Source: Myxococcales bacterium
GTDB taxonomy: Bacteria; Myxococcota_A; Polyangia; Polyangiales; Ga0077539
DNA: 64,000 bases
Direction: 5' to 3'
Assembly: GCA_030652255.1 (NCBI GenBank)
Contig: JAUSAZ010000177.1
Coordinates: 124,001-188,000, forward strand
Within the stretch, counting starts at the first letter, position 1. The number at the start of each line of letters is the position of its first letter. Positions 56,602-64,000 of the stretch are shown here, one piece after another. The notes below the pieces were generated by a model. It had not been told where the DNA came from, ran no database searches, and saw only the letters and a list, made by a program, of their open reading frames with translations. The position numbers and the translations under genes are program-made.

Positions 56602-59238
56602 CTACCGCGGCGCGCCCGCGTCGGCGCCCGACCGCGGGGGGGTGCTGCTGCCCCAGCCGCGCACCGACACCCGCTGGCCGCCGGTGAGGTTGATCTGCAC
56701 CCCGCCGTCGCCGGTCTGCCGGTAGCGCACCCGGCGGTGCTGCGCGTCGTGCCACACCCGCACGGGCACCGGGCGCACCTCCGGAAACACCCGCTCTGCG
56801 CCGCCCCCGGAGCGCAGCACCAGGTCGAAGCGGGCCACGGCGTCCGGCGCGATGGTGGCCCCGAGGGCATCCCGGGAGGTCTCGGTGCTGACGGTCACCC
56901 CGGGCGCGAGGGCGATGGGCGTCCCGGTGCAGTCCGCCAGCTGTAGCGCCGCCGCCAGGAGGTCGGGCATCGGCCGGTCGGCCACCGCCAGCACGAGGAA
57001 TCCGTCGCGATCGACGCAGGCCCCGCGGGTCGCGCTCGACCCTGCGCCGAGCGGCGCGCCCTCGAAGCCGTCGCCCTCGGTCGCGTCGATCCAGCGCCCG
57101 CCCGCCTGCGCGTCCCAGCGGATGCGCGGGCCCTCCGAGGCGCCCGGCGCGAGCACCGACGCCACGCGGCCCGCCGCCCCCACGGCGCCCGGCTGCACCC
57201 GCCGCGGGTCGACCCTCAGGAGGTTCACCCACCGATCGGGGTGACCGGCGTCGGGTCGGATGCGGGTCCGCGCCAGAGGCCACGGGAAGGGCGCGTGGGA
57301 GAGCCCGTCGATGGTCCAGCGCCCTTCGCCGGCGACCGGCGGCGAGGCGGGCGTGCGCATCGGCGCCCCCGGGAGCACGGGCCGGAGCATCAGGTAGAAG
57401 AAGTCTCGCGGGTCGCGCTTGATGTACCGGGGAAAGCCCAGCGGGTGCATCCCGCGCACCATGCGCCGCGTGCGGTACTCGAAGCCCGGGGCGCCCGGCA
57501 CCGGGCCCTGCGCCGCGGACTCGCGGGAGAGGTTGCGCGGCAGCGGCGGCAGCGTCCCGGTCGGACCGACGCGGTAGAACTCGAAGCCCGTGTTGGCGCC
57601 GTTCATGTCGAGGTGCAGGCCGTAGGAGCAGCGCGCCGAGAGCATCGCCTCGCCGAGCGACACCTCCGTGAGCCCGTTGCCCCAGAAGAACGCGACGTGC
57701 CCCTCGGTGGTCGAGCAGAGTCCCGTCCGCGCGGTGTGCGTCTCGCCCGGCGGACCACCGGGCGCGGTGCCGCCCCAGAACGAGCGACGGTACGGGTTGA
57801 GCACCCCGTCCTCCACCAGGGGCGTGAGGTTCTGCCGGAACTCCAGCACCTCCGAGGGGATGGTCGCCAGGTCCGGGGGCCATGAGCCGAAGCCCGTGCG
57901 CCCGCCCTCCAGCGAGACGATGCTCGCCCCCCAGGGCTTCGGCGGCAGGAAGAGCGTGCCCTCCGCGAACACCCCCCACTCGCCGTGCAGGGCCTGGAAG
58001 CCGCCGTTGAAGCCGGCCACGAGGCGACCCATGGTGCGCGGGTCGCGCGGCACCGACCCGCTGCCGGTCTCGCCCGTCGCGCCCATGGGCTCCTGCGAGC
58101 CGGGCACCACGTGGAGCTCGACCTGCCGGGCGTCCCAGAGGGTCACGTACACCCGGGTGTCGGGCCGCTCCGGGTCCGTGCGGATGAACGACTGCGCGAA
58201 CGCGGGCGGCGCCCCGGGGTTTCCGCCGACGAAGGGGTCGTCGCGCTGGATGAGCGACCACTCGCCCTCGTGCGCAAGCGCGGGCCGCAGTCGCGCGGTC
58301 ATCGGCGCAGGCGGCCAGTCCTCGACCGGGCCGTCGACGTCCCGGGGCGGTCCGGAGCGCAGCACGTCCGCCAGGTCTTCCGCAGCGTCGGCCTGCGACG
58401 TGTCTTCCGCGATGCGCACGCGCGCTCGGGCCACCTCGTGCTGGAGCCCGAAGGCGATGCGCTCGGCCCACGCGATGGGGGCGCCGCCGATCCATGGCAC
58501 GGCGCGCACCGTGTCCACGATCCAGGTCACCCAACCCGTGGTGCCCGCGAGCCGCGGGCGCTCGCGCAGGCTCTCGGCGCCCGCGAGGACGGCCCGCGTC
58601 GGCGCGTCGACCACCAGCGAGCGCCCGCCCGCGTCGGCCACGAGGCGCTCGGCGTCCCAGCGCAGCGCGAGCGAGCGCACGGGCCGGGCGAGGTCGAATC
58701 GGTAGAGCCCGTAGCCCTGCCAGCGCCCGGTGCTCTGACGCCGCGACACCGCCCCCCGCAGCCGCGCCCCGCGATCGCCGCTCGACGTGAGGGCCTCCGG
58801 GGCGCCCTGCAGGTCGATGACCGTGAAGGCGACCACCTCGTCGCCCACGCGGGTCCAGTACGCCGCCCAGCGGCCCCGCGCGGTGAGGCCGCCCTCCCGT
58901 GCGCCGGGCGAGCGGGTGAGGTTCGACACCCCCTGCACCGAGAGCACCCGCCGCCGGTGGTCGGTGCGCGCGGACACTGCCAGCACGTCGACGTTCTCGT
59001 CGCCGGCCCGCGCCAGCACCAGCGCCACGCTCTCGCCCAGCGGCGTGCGGGAGACCCACAGGGGATCGCCCACCTCGCGGATACCTCGTCGGGTAAGCGC
59101 GGCCCGCAGGTCGGCCGGCCCCGGCGAGGCGAGCACCAGCACCCCGCCGACTCCGGCGCCGAGCGCCCACGCGAGCGCGGTCGGCGCCCAGCTCGGGGCA
59201 CGTCGCAGGGAGGCCTTGGGGTGGTGGGGCAGGCGCAT
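56602..59238 (-). CDS. Phosphodiester-glycosidase-like exported or membrane-anchored protein
   Basis: The 878-residue product has an N-terminal membrane helix ('ALAWALGAGVGGVLVLA') that is probably a signal anchor. Residues about 380-640 resemble the NAGPA/DUF2233 family: 'MGRLVAGFNGGFQALHGEWG', 'HVAFFWGNGLTEVSLGEAML', and 'YGLHLDMNGANTGFEF' in place of the usual Asp-Gly-Gly-Gly. Such domains cleave sugar phosphodiesters, but the altered Gly-rich loop leaves activity open. The N-terminal 350 residues and the C-terminal half are not recognised. ATG 59238 lies 42 bases from a good -10 box. Nothing else is cotranscribed. Confidence 0.65.
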   Translation of the reverse strand: MRLPHHPKASLRRAPSWAPTALAWALGAGVGGVLVLASPGPADLRAALTRRGIREVGDPLWVSRTPLGESVALVLARAGDENVDVLAVSARTDHRRRVLSVQGVSNLTRSPGAREGGLTARGRWAAYWTRVGDEVVAFTVIDLQGAPEALTSSGDRGARLRGAVSRRQSTGRWQGYGLYRFDLARPVRSLALRWDAERLVADAGGRSLVVDAPTRAVLAGAESLRERPRLAGTTGWVTWIVDTVRAVPWIGGAPIAWAERIAFGLQHEVARARVRIAEDTSQADAAEDLADVLRSGPPRDVDGPVEDWPPAPMTARLRPALAHEGEWSLIQRDDPFVGGNPGAPPAFAQSFIRTDPERPDTRVYVTLWDARQVELHVVPGSQEPMGATGETGSGSVPRDPRTMGRLVAGFNGGFQALHGEWGVFAEGTLFLPPKPWGASIVSLEGGRTGFGSWPPDLATIPSEVLEFRQNLTPLVEDGVLNPYRRSFWGGTAPGGPPGETHTARTGLCSTTEGHVAFFWGNGLTEVSLGEAMLSARCSYGLHLDMNGANTGFEFYRVGPTGTLPPLPRNLSRESAAQGPVPGAPGFEYRTRRMVRGMHPLGFPRYIKRDPRDFFYLMLRPVLPGAPMRTPASPPVAGEGRWTIDGLSHAPFPWPLARTRIRPDAGHPDRWVNLLRVDPRRVQPGAVGAAGRVASVLAPGASEGPRIRWDAQAGGRWIDATEGDGFEGAPLGAGSSATRGACVDRDGFLVLAVADRPMPDLLAAALQLADCTGTPIALAPGVTVSTETSRDALGATIAPDAVARFDLVLRSGGGAERVFPEVRPVPVRVWHDAQHRRVRYRQTGDGGVQINLTGGQRVSVRGWGSSTPPRSGADAGAPR

Positions 59239-59280
59239 CGGGCAGGTGAGGGGCGTCGGGGGGGCACGACCCCCGCAGGG

Positions 59281-59310
59281 TCTCTACCGCCAACCGACGC
59301 TCCCACGCAA
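59281..59310 (-). promoter_or_regulatory. Promoter TTGCGT-N18-TAGAGA
   Basis: On the minus strand TTGCGT (59305-59310), 18 bases and TAGAGA (59281-59286) serve the glycosidase-like gene with a leader of about 37 bases. Confidence 0.5.
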
Positions 59311-59340
59311 AGCCGACCTTCGGCGGGGCGGAGCCATCCC

Positions 59341-59370
59341 TTGATCGCGCGCGCTGCCTCGTTCTAGAAC
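59341..59370 (+). promoter_or_regulatory. Promoter TTGATC-N18-TAGAAC
   Basis: TTGATC (59341-59346), 18 bases and TAGAAC (59365-59370) serve the HEAT/PQQ operon with a leader of about 38 bases. The -10 box is identical to that of the PEGA kinase. Confidence 0.55.
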
Positions 59371-59414
59371 CACCCCCTCCGCCGTCTGGCTGTATCCCCT
59401 CCGGAGCCCTACCG

Positions 59415-60263
59415 ATGCACCATCTCCCCCGGCTCAGCGCCGTGTCCGTCTGCCTCGCGGCGATCGCGACCCTGTCGCCCGCGTCCGCGCAGCGCCGGCC
59501 GCCCGCGCCTGCCAACGCCGCCTCCGCTCGCCCGCTCACGCTCCGCGAGGCCACCCAGCGGCTGCAGTCCGCCGACCCCGACGAGATCACCGAGGGGGTC
59601 GACGCGCTCACCCGCATCGGCACCGCCGAGGCCGTGGCCCCGATGGTCACCCTCGTCCGAAGCGGCCTCCCGGACGAGCTGCTCGACCTCGTGGTCACCA
59701 AGCTGGGCATCCTTGGCCGCCCGGAGGCCATCGAAGAGCTCGGCTCGCTGCTGCACCACCGCCGGCCCGCCGTGCGGCTCCGCGCGGTGACCGCCCTCAG
59801 CCAGATTCGCGACGACCGCAGCCGGCCCCTCATCGAGTCGGGCCTTCGTGACTCCAACGCCGGCGTGCGCGCCGAGGCCGCCCGCGCGCTCGGCCGCATC
59901 AACGCCCGCCCCTCGCTCGCGCTCCTACAGCGGGCCTTCGAGCGCAACATCCCCGAGGCCGCGGAGTCCATCGGCGCGCTCGGCGACGCCGCGGCCGCCG
60001 ACCGGCTGCTCGAGTCCGTCGGGCGCGCGCCCCTCTCGGTGCTGCTCCCCGGGTTCCGCCGCTTCCTCGACCGGCGCGACCTCACCGACCCCGTGAAGCT
60101 CCGCATCGTCGAGCAGCTCGTCTCCCGCTCGCCCACCACCCAGGTGAAGGCCTTCCTCCAGGAGTGGGTGCGCGAACTCCCCCCCGCCGACCGGTCGCGC
60201 GCCCGCGCCCGCGCCGAGCTTGCGATCCGCCAGATCAACGACGCCCCCGGAGCCCCCCGATGA
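59415..60263 (+). CDS. Secreted HEAT-repeat protein
   Basis: The 282-residue product has a signal peptide ending 'LSPASAQRR' and five to six HEAT/PBS-lyase-type repeats, for example 'PAVRLRAVTALSQIRDDRSR' and 'GVRAEAARALGRINARPSL'. It is a periplasmic scaffold with no catalytic residues. It overlaps the next gene by ATGA and the downstream protein also contains HEAT-like repeats, so the two probably act together. Confidence 0.72.
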   Translation: MHHLPRLSAVSVCLAAIATLSPASAQRRPPAPANAASARPLTLREATQRLQSADPDEITEGVDALTRIGTAEAVAPMVTLVRSGLPDELLDLVVTKLGILGRPEAIEELGSLLHHRRPAVRLRAVTALSQIRDDRSRPLIESGLRDSNAGVRAEAARALGRINARPSLALLQRAFERNIPEAAESIGALGDAAAADRLLESVGRAPLSVLLPGFRRFLDRRDLTDPVKLRIVEQLVSRSPTTQVKAFLQEWVRELPPADRSRARARAELAIRQINDAPGAPR

Positions 60264-62875
60264 ACCGCCGCGCCCTCGCGCTCTCCGCCCTGGTCTCCGC
60301 CGGCCTCGTCGGCTGCATGCCCTCCATCCGCACCACCACGGCGTTCTCGTCGCGCTTCGGTGACAACAACCGCGGTCGCCTCGGCGAGGCCGCCGCCGCG
60401 GCCGGGGTCGCCGCCGTCGCCGATCGCCCGCGCAACGCCCTCGGCCGGCCGCTGATCGCGACGGTCATCCAGGGGGAGGGGCGCGCGGTCGCCGTGTACG
60501 ACGCCCAGTCGGGCCAGGCCCTCTGGTCGCGCCCCATGGCGGCCTCCAGCACGCCCGAGATCCTCGGCGACGCCCTGGTCGTCGAGGTCGGGTCGAGCAC
60601 GAAGATCCTCGACCTTGCGACCGGCGCCGAGCGCGGCCACGTCGATCACAACGGCCTGGAGTTCGCAGGCGCCGACCGCGACGGCGACACCATCGTGATG
60701 TCCTTCTCTGCGGGGCTCACCGGCGGCGGCCGGCGCGCGGGTCGTGTCGAGGCCGTCGACGCCCGCAGCGGCAGCCAGCGGTGGACCCACGAGGTCGGCG
60801 GCATCCTCGGCCGCCCGGCCGCCCGCGGCGGCCTCGCCTTCGTGCCGTGGGACCGTCAGAGCATCGCCGTGCTCGACCTGGGCAGCGGCGTCGAGCGCGC
60901 CCGCCTGCGCTCCACCGACGACGTGCTGTCGTGGGTGTTCGCCTCGCCGCAGGGCGTCTTCTACGGCGGCCGCGGTATCTACCGCCTCAACGCCGACAGC
61001 GCCTCGGGCACCCGCGCGGGCAGCCAGTTTCTCGCCAACCCCTTCGAGGGCATCCCCGGCGACCCGCTGATCTACCGCGACGCCTTCCTGCCCACCACCG
61101 GCACCCGCACGGCGCGCGACCGCATCCGCTTCACCTTCATGCCCGGGGCGACGGCCGAGGGCGGGCGCCTCGCAGTGCAGGGCGACACCATCTTCGCGGC
61201 CTACTACCACGACGTGCTCGCGGTCGACGCCAGCACCGGGGCCGTGCGCTGGGCCATCCGGCTCGACGAGGACGTCGAGGCCATGGAGCTCACCCCGACG
61301 GGTCTCTTCGTGGTCGCGGCCGGCGGACGCGTGCGCGGCATCGACCCGGCGACGGGCGCGGTCGGCGTGGTGTCGCAGCTCAACGCCCAGGTCGGCGCCA
61401 TCGCGCTCGACGTGGGCGGGCTCAGCCTCCCGGCCGAGCGGGTGGCCCCGGAGGGCACCGCGCGCGAGCAGCTGGTGTCGCTCATCCGCGACCCCGACAA
61501 CCGCCTGGTGCCGTTCCGGTCGTTCCTCGTGACGCGCCTCGCGCGCCTCGAGGACGAAGAGGTCACGCACGACCTGCTCGACCTCTACACGCAGCGCTCC
61601 ATCCCCGTGCAGCTGCGGCAGAGCATCGCGACGGCGCTGCAGTCCCGCCGCACCGGCGCGCGCTTCCTCGTCGCCGCCCTCGAGGAGCACTTCGACTACC
61701 TCGAGAACCACTCCGCCCCGCCGTTGCAGGTCATCGCTCCGACGCTCGTGGCGATGAACGCGCGCGAGGCCGTGCCCGGCCTCACCGCCCACCTCCTCGA
61801 CCACGAGACCCCGATCGAGGCGCTCCCGGACGTCATCAACGCCATCGGGGCGCTCGGCGAGGGCAGCTCGGTGCCCGTCTTCCAGCGCTGGGTGCAGCTC
61901 TACCGCTCGGACAGCACCTTCCGCGGCGCCGAGCGCGCGGTCGCGCTCAACACCGCCATCGAGGCCATCTTCCGCCACGGCGACGCCGCGGCGCGCGCGT
62001 GGCTCCAGCAGCTCGCCGACGACACCCGGGTCAACCCCGTGCCGCGGGCGCACGTCGCAGAGCTTCAGCAGCGCGACGCGAGGGAGATCCAGCAGCGCGA
62101 GACCCAGCAGTCGGAGAGCGAGCGCCAGGCGGCGCTCCAGGCCGAGGTCAACCGCCTGCACGAACTCCAGGCGGCGGTGCCGTCGACCCTCACCGACGCG
62201 GCCTTCGACGAGGCGTGGAACGCCCACCTCGACGAGGTGCGCGAGTGCGCCCAGGGGGCGGTGAGCCGCAACCCCGCGCTCAACCAGATCCGCGTGGTGG
62301 TCACGCTGCGCAGCGAGCTCCCGCGCCGGCTGATGGACGCCAACCCCCCGGCGCGCACGGCCGGGGCAGACGGTGTGACGCACCCGACCACCTCCGAGGA
62401 GGCGCTCACCTGGACGGGCGCCCAGATGGCAGCCCTCACGGCGCAGCGCGCCCGGGTGCGCCTCGCGACCTACGCCCCCGGCGACGCCGAGCTCCGCTCG
62501 TGCATGGACCGGGTGGTCCTGCCCCTGGAGTTCCCGGTGTTCCGCGAGATGCGACAGGAGTTCCGTCGGGTGATCGACACCCGGGCGGCGCGGGCCCAGG
62601 GCGGGGGCGAGACCATCAACGGCCTCGGCCTCGACGCCCAGGGGCGCGAGCTCCCCTGGTGGCTGGTCTCTGCGCCGACGCTCGAGGTCGAAAACCCGCC
62701 GCCGCCGAGCGCGACGCGGCCCGGCACCCCTGCGACCACCGTTCGACCCGGCGCCCCCACGGCTCCGGGTACGCCCACGGCTCCGGGTACTCCCGCGGCT
62801 CCGGGTACGCCCACGGCTCCCGGCACGCCGCCCGCGCCTGGCACGCCGGCGCAGCGGCCGTGGTGGGAGGAGTGA
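60260..62875 (+). CDS. Lipoprotein with PQQ-like propeller, HEAT repeats and AgmX-like tail
   Basis: ATG 60260 overlaps the upstream stop (ATGA) and begins a lipoprotein signal 'LVSAGLVGC' (Cys19). The 871-residue protein contains a PQQ-type propeller ('VAVYDAQSGQALWSRPM', 'VEAVDARSGSQRWTHEVGG', 'VLAVDASTGAVRWAIRL'), then HEAT-like repeats around 430-640. Near 650-800 the 'VRECAQGAVSRNPALNQIRV' to 'CMDRVVLPLEFP' stretch resembles the C-terminal part of AgmX/PglI gliding proteins, with its Cys pair. It ends in an APGTPT repeat. It may be an assembly factor like BamB at the outer membrane, perhaps for motility; this is inference. Confidence 0.7.
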   Translation: MNRRALALSALVSAGLVGCMPSIRTTTAFSSRFGDNNRGRLGEAAAAAGVAAVADRPRNALGRPLIATVIQGEGRAVAVYDAQSGQALWSRPMAASSTPEILGDALVVEVGSSTKILDLATGAERGHVDHNGLEFAGADRDGDTIVMSFSAGLTGGGRRAGRVEAVDARSGSQRWTHEVGGILGRPAARGGLAFVPWDRQSIAVLDLGSGVERARLRSTDDVLSWVFASPQGVFYGGRGIYRLNADSASGTRAGSQFLANPFEGIPGDPLIYRDAFLPTTGTRTARDRIRFTFMPGATAEGGRLAVQGDTIFAAYYHDVLAVDASTGAVRWAIRLDEDVEAMELTPTGLFVVAAGGRVRGIDPATGAVGVVSQLNAQVGAIALDVGGLSLPAERVAPEGTAREQLVSLIRDPDNRLVPFRSFLVTRLARLEDEEVTHDLLDLYTQRSIPVQLRQSIATALQSRRTGARFLVAALEEHFDYLENHSAPPLQVIAPTLVAMNAREAVPGLTAHLLDHETPIEALPDVINAIGALGEGSSVPVFQRWVQLYRSDSTFRGAERAVALNTAIEAIFRHGDAAARAWLQQLADDTRVNPVPRAHVAELQQRDAREIQQRETQQSESERQAALQAEVNRLHELQAAVPSTLTDAAFDEAWNAHLDEVRECAQGAVSRNPALNQIRVVVTLRSELPRRLMDANPPARTAGADGVTHPTTSEEALTWTGAQMAALTAQRARVRLATYAPGDAELRSCMDRVVLPLEFPVFREMRQEFRRVIDTRAARAQGGGETINGLGLDAQGRELPWWLVSAPTLEVENPPPPSATRPGTPATTVRPGAPTAPGTPTAPGTPAAPGTPTAPGTPPAPGTPAQRPWWEE
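62762..62851 (+). repeat. 18-base tandem repeat, five copies
   Basis: Five 18-base units starting GCTCCGGGTACGCCCACG (the later ones degenerate) encode an Ala-Pro-Gly-Thr-Pro-X tail just before the lipoprotein stop. Such a minisatellite can vary in copy number between strains. Confidence 0.75.
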
Positions 62876-62880
62876 TCGAA

Positions 62881-62902
62881 AACCCCGTCGTCCGACGGGG
62901 TT
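62881..62902 (+). terminator. Terminator-like hairpin
   Basis: AACCCCGTCG and CGACGGGGTT form a perfect 10-base stem with a 2-base loop, 5 bases after the lipoprotein stop. No T tract follows beyond the final TT. Confidence 0.65.
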
Positions 62903-62923
62903 GTCCGGTGGTGTACTTTGGCC

Positions 62924-62953
62924 TTGCCGCCCTGTCGGGGGTGGGGCTATGAG
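62924..62953 (+). promoter_or_regulatory. Promoter TTGCCG-N18-TATGAG
   Basis: TTGCCG (62924-62929), 18 bases and TATGAG (62948-62953) give a leader of about 38 bases with GAGGAGG (62985-62991) ahead of GTG 62998. Confidence 0.6.
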
Positions 62954-62997
62954 ACGGTCCCGCGTGCGATCGCGCACCGCTCCCGAGGAGGGCGTCT

Positions 62998-63252
62998 GTG
63001 AAGGAACTTGTCCGTTATCTGCTCGAGAACATCCAGCTCGACTTTCAGGGCGACATCGACATCGACACCGTTCGCGACTTTCTTCGGAAGGACGACAACC
63101 ACGAGTCGCGTCAGCTCCTGCAGAAGCTCAACCAGGACGGGTCGGTCGACGACCTCCTGCTGACCCTTGCCGACGTGCTCAAGCCGATGATCACCCGCGG
63201 CATCACCGATCAGGTGGTGCGCGAGCAGATCAACGAATACGCCGATTCCTGA
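62998..63252 (+). CDS. Small acidic helical protein
   Basis: The 84-residue soluble protein starts at GTG 62998 with GAGGAGG 6 bases upstream. It is acidic and mostly helical ('KELVRYLLENIQLDFQGDID', 'ESRQLLQKLNQDGSVDDLL'), with no Cys and no signal. I do not recognise a family. It has its own promoter and follows a hairpin, and it partly overlaps the downstream lipoprotein frame, so co-translation is possible. Confidence 0.65.
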   Translation: MKELVRYLLENIQLDFQGDIDIDTVRDFLRKDDNHESRQLLQKLNQDGSVDDLLLTLADVLKPMITRGITDQVVREQINEYADS

Positions 63253-64000
63253 CCGGGCTCCTCCCGCTCCTCGGCGCGTGCGACGCGCTGCCCTCCGACA
63301 CCCCCCAGGCTGACACCCTCCGCGTGGTCGAGACCACGCCCGACGCCCCCGACGGCGGCCGCGGATCACACCCGATCGGCCCGCCGCTACGGGTTCGCTT
63401 CGACCGCCTGCTCGCGCCATCCACCATCGACCGCGCCCAGCTCCGCGTCACCACCGGCGGCCTCCAGGCCTTTGGGGGTCTCCGCTACGACATGGTGCGC
63501 CGCGAGCTCAGCCTCTACCCCAACCCCAACGACCTCCGCCCGGGCCTGGAGTACGTGCTCACCGTCGACGTCGGCCTGCGCGGATGGGACGGCAGCGCGC
63601 TCGCCGCCCCCGTGGTCGTCCGCTTTCGCCCGACCGTGCGCGAGGCGGTCGAGCCGGACGCCCGGCCCTCGCTGCGCCGCGACGTCGCCCCGCTGCTCCT
63701 GGCGACCTGTGCTGGCGCCGGCTGTCACGGCGAGGTCGATCCCGCGATGGGGCTCGACCTGTCGTCGCCGCGGGCGATCCGTGTCTCCTGCCTCGGGGTG
63801 ATGGCCCGCCAGCGAGGCGACCGCGCGGCGCTCGAGATGCTCGACCCGCGCTGGTCGGCGCTGCCCCGCATCGACCCGGGGATCACCTCGGGGCAGGGCC
63901 GTCCGGAGTACAGCTACCTGGTCTACAAGCTCCTCGGCGAGGGGCCCATCTGGGGTGCGCGCATGCCCCTCGGGCGGGCGCCGCTCAGCGACGCGCAGAC
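63237..64000 (+). CDS. Lipoprotein with Ig-like and cytochrome-like motifs, 3' end missing, no standard start codon
   Basis: The frame is open to the window end. It gives 'RRFLTGLLPLLGACDA', a clean lipoprotein signal with lipobox 'LLGAC'. The codon before it is ATA (63237), and the only later alternative near the signal is CTG 63249, which overlaps the upstream stop as CTGA; no ATG, GTG or TTG occurs in frame before the lipobox. The next 120 residues look like a bacterial Ig-like (SbsA-type) domain, followed by 'CAGAGCHG', a CX4CH heme-like motif. Annotated from ATA 63237 for the best signal peptide. The function is unproven; a periplasmic electron-transfer or binding role is possible. Confidence 0.55.
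   Translation, partial: MRRFLTGLLPLLGACDALPSDTPQADTLRVVETTPDAPDGGRGSHPIGPPLRVRFDRLLAPSTIDRAQLRVTTGGLQAFGGLRYDMVRRELSLYPNPNDLRPGLEYVLTVDVGLRGWDGSALAAPVVVRFRPTVREAVEPDARPSLRRDVAPLLLATCAGAGCHGEVDPAMGLDLSSPRAIRVSCLGVMARQRGDRAALEMLDPRWSALPRIDPGITSGQGRPEYSYLVYKLLGEGPIWGARMPLGRAPLSDAQ

Noticed and set aside
56426-62977. Antisense open frame of about 2180 residues
   Set aside because: It crosses several real genes on both strands, has no domain and is a GC-rich artefact.

Overview
The window is very GC-rich, gene-dense chromosomal DNA (I judge over 70% G+C by eye; not computed). It has long overlapping operons, many lipoproteins, Hanks-type Ser/Thr kinases (one with the 'HRDVSPQN' catalytic loop), a PEGA domain, NtrC-type regulators and AgmX/PglI-like sequence. 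This points to a member of the Myxococcota, probably of the Polyangiales side. There is no sign of phage, insertion sequence, CRISPR or rRNA, and no stretch over 300 bases lacks a gene; the longest gaps are about 210 to 255 bases.

Layout. 1-6.6 kb: 3' part of a lysine-ketoglutarate reductase, an OprP/O-type porin, aconitase and a membrane-inserted metallophosphoesterase. 6.8-14.3 kb: one six-gene operon made of ettA, a HEAT/RNA-methyltransferase fusion, a DUF1517-like protein and three lipoproteins built from repeated PPC-like modules. 14.3-21.2 kb: a small protein, tRNA-Leu(UAG), then two tandem ArnT/GT39-type glycosyltransferases and a STAS-like protein. 21.2-28.5 kb: a BNR-repeat lipoprotein and its helical partner, divergent from aspartokinase lysC, followed by a small secreted protein, a sigma-54 activator and a parvulin lipoprotein. 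28.5-35.9 kb: a five-gene heavy-metal efflux operon (outer-membrane channel, adaptor, RND pump, response regulator, histidine kinase) in which every junction is a 4-base overlap. 36-40.8 kb: ileS-lspA-lgt. 40.8-47 kb: a Cys-rich Sel1 protein with a Ser/Thr kinase, then hutU-hutI. 47-53.8 kb: a KOW-domain protein, a small helical protein, a GT4 glycosyltransferase, a methyltransferase, a PilR-like activator, a type IV pilin and a TPR protein. 53.8-64 kb: a PEGA kinase, a phosphodiester-glycosidase-like protein, a HEAT/PQQ-propeller lipoprotein pair, an 84-residue protein and the start of an Ig/cytochrome-like lipoprotein.

How the parts fit. Lipoproteins are abundant (eight lipobox proteins) and the processing enzymes lgt and lspA lie in the same window. 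The efflux operon appears self-regulated, with an inverted repeat just upstream of its weak promoter. Across the window, promoters repeatedly read TTGACG-like, 18 bases, then TAGANN or TANNNT. In about ten transcription units the -10 box lies only 6-9 bases before the start codon and no Shine-Dalgarno sequence is present, which implies widespread leaderless mRNAs. The clearest single case is the 47-base gap between lysC and its divergent neighbour, where two opposite promoters overlap almost completely.
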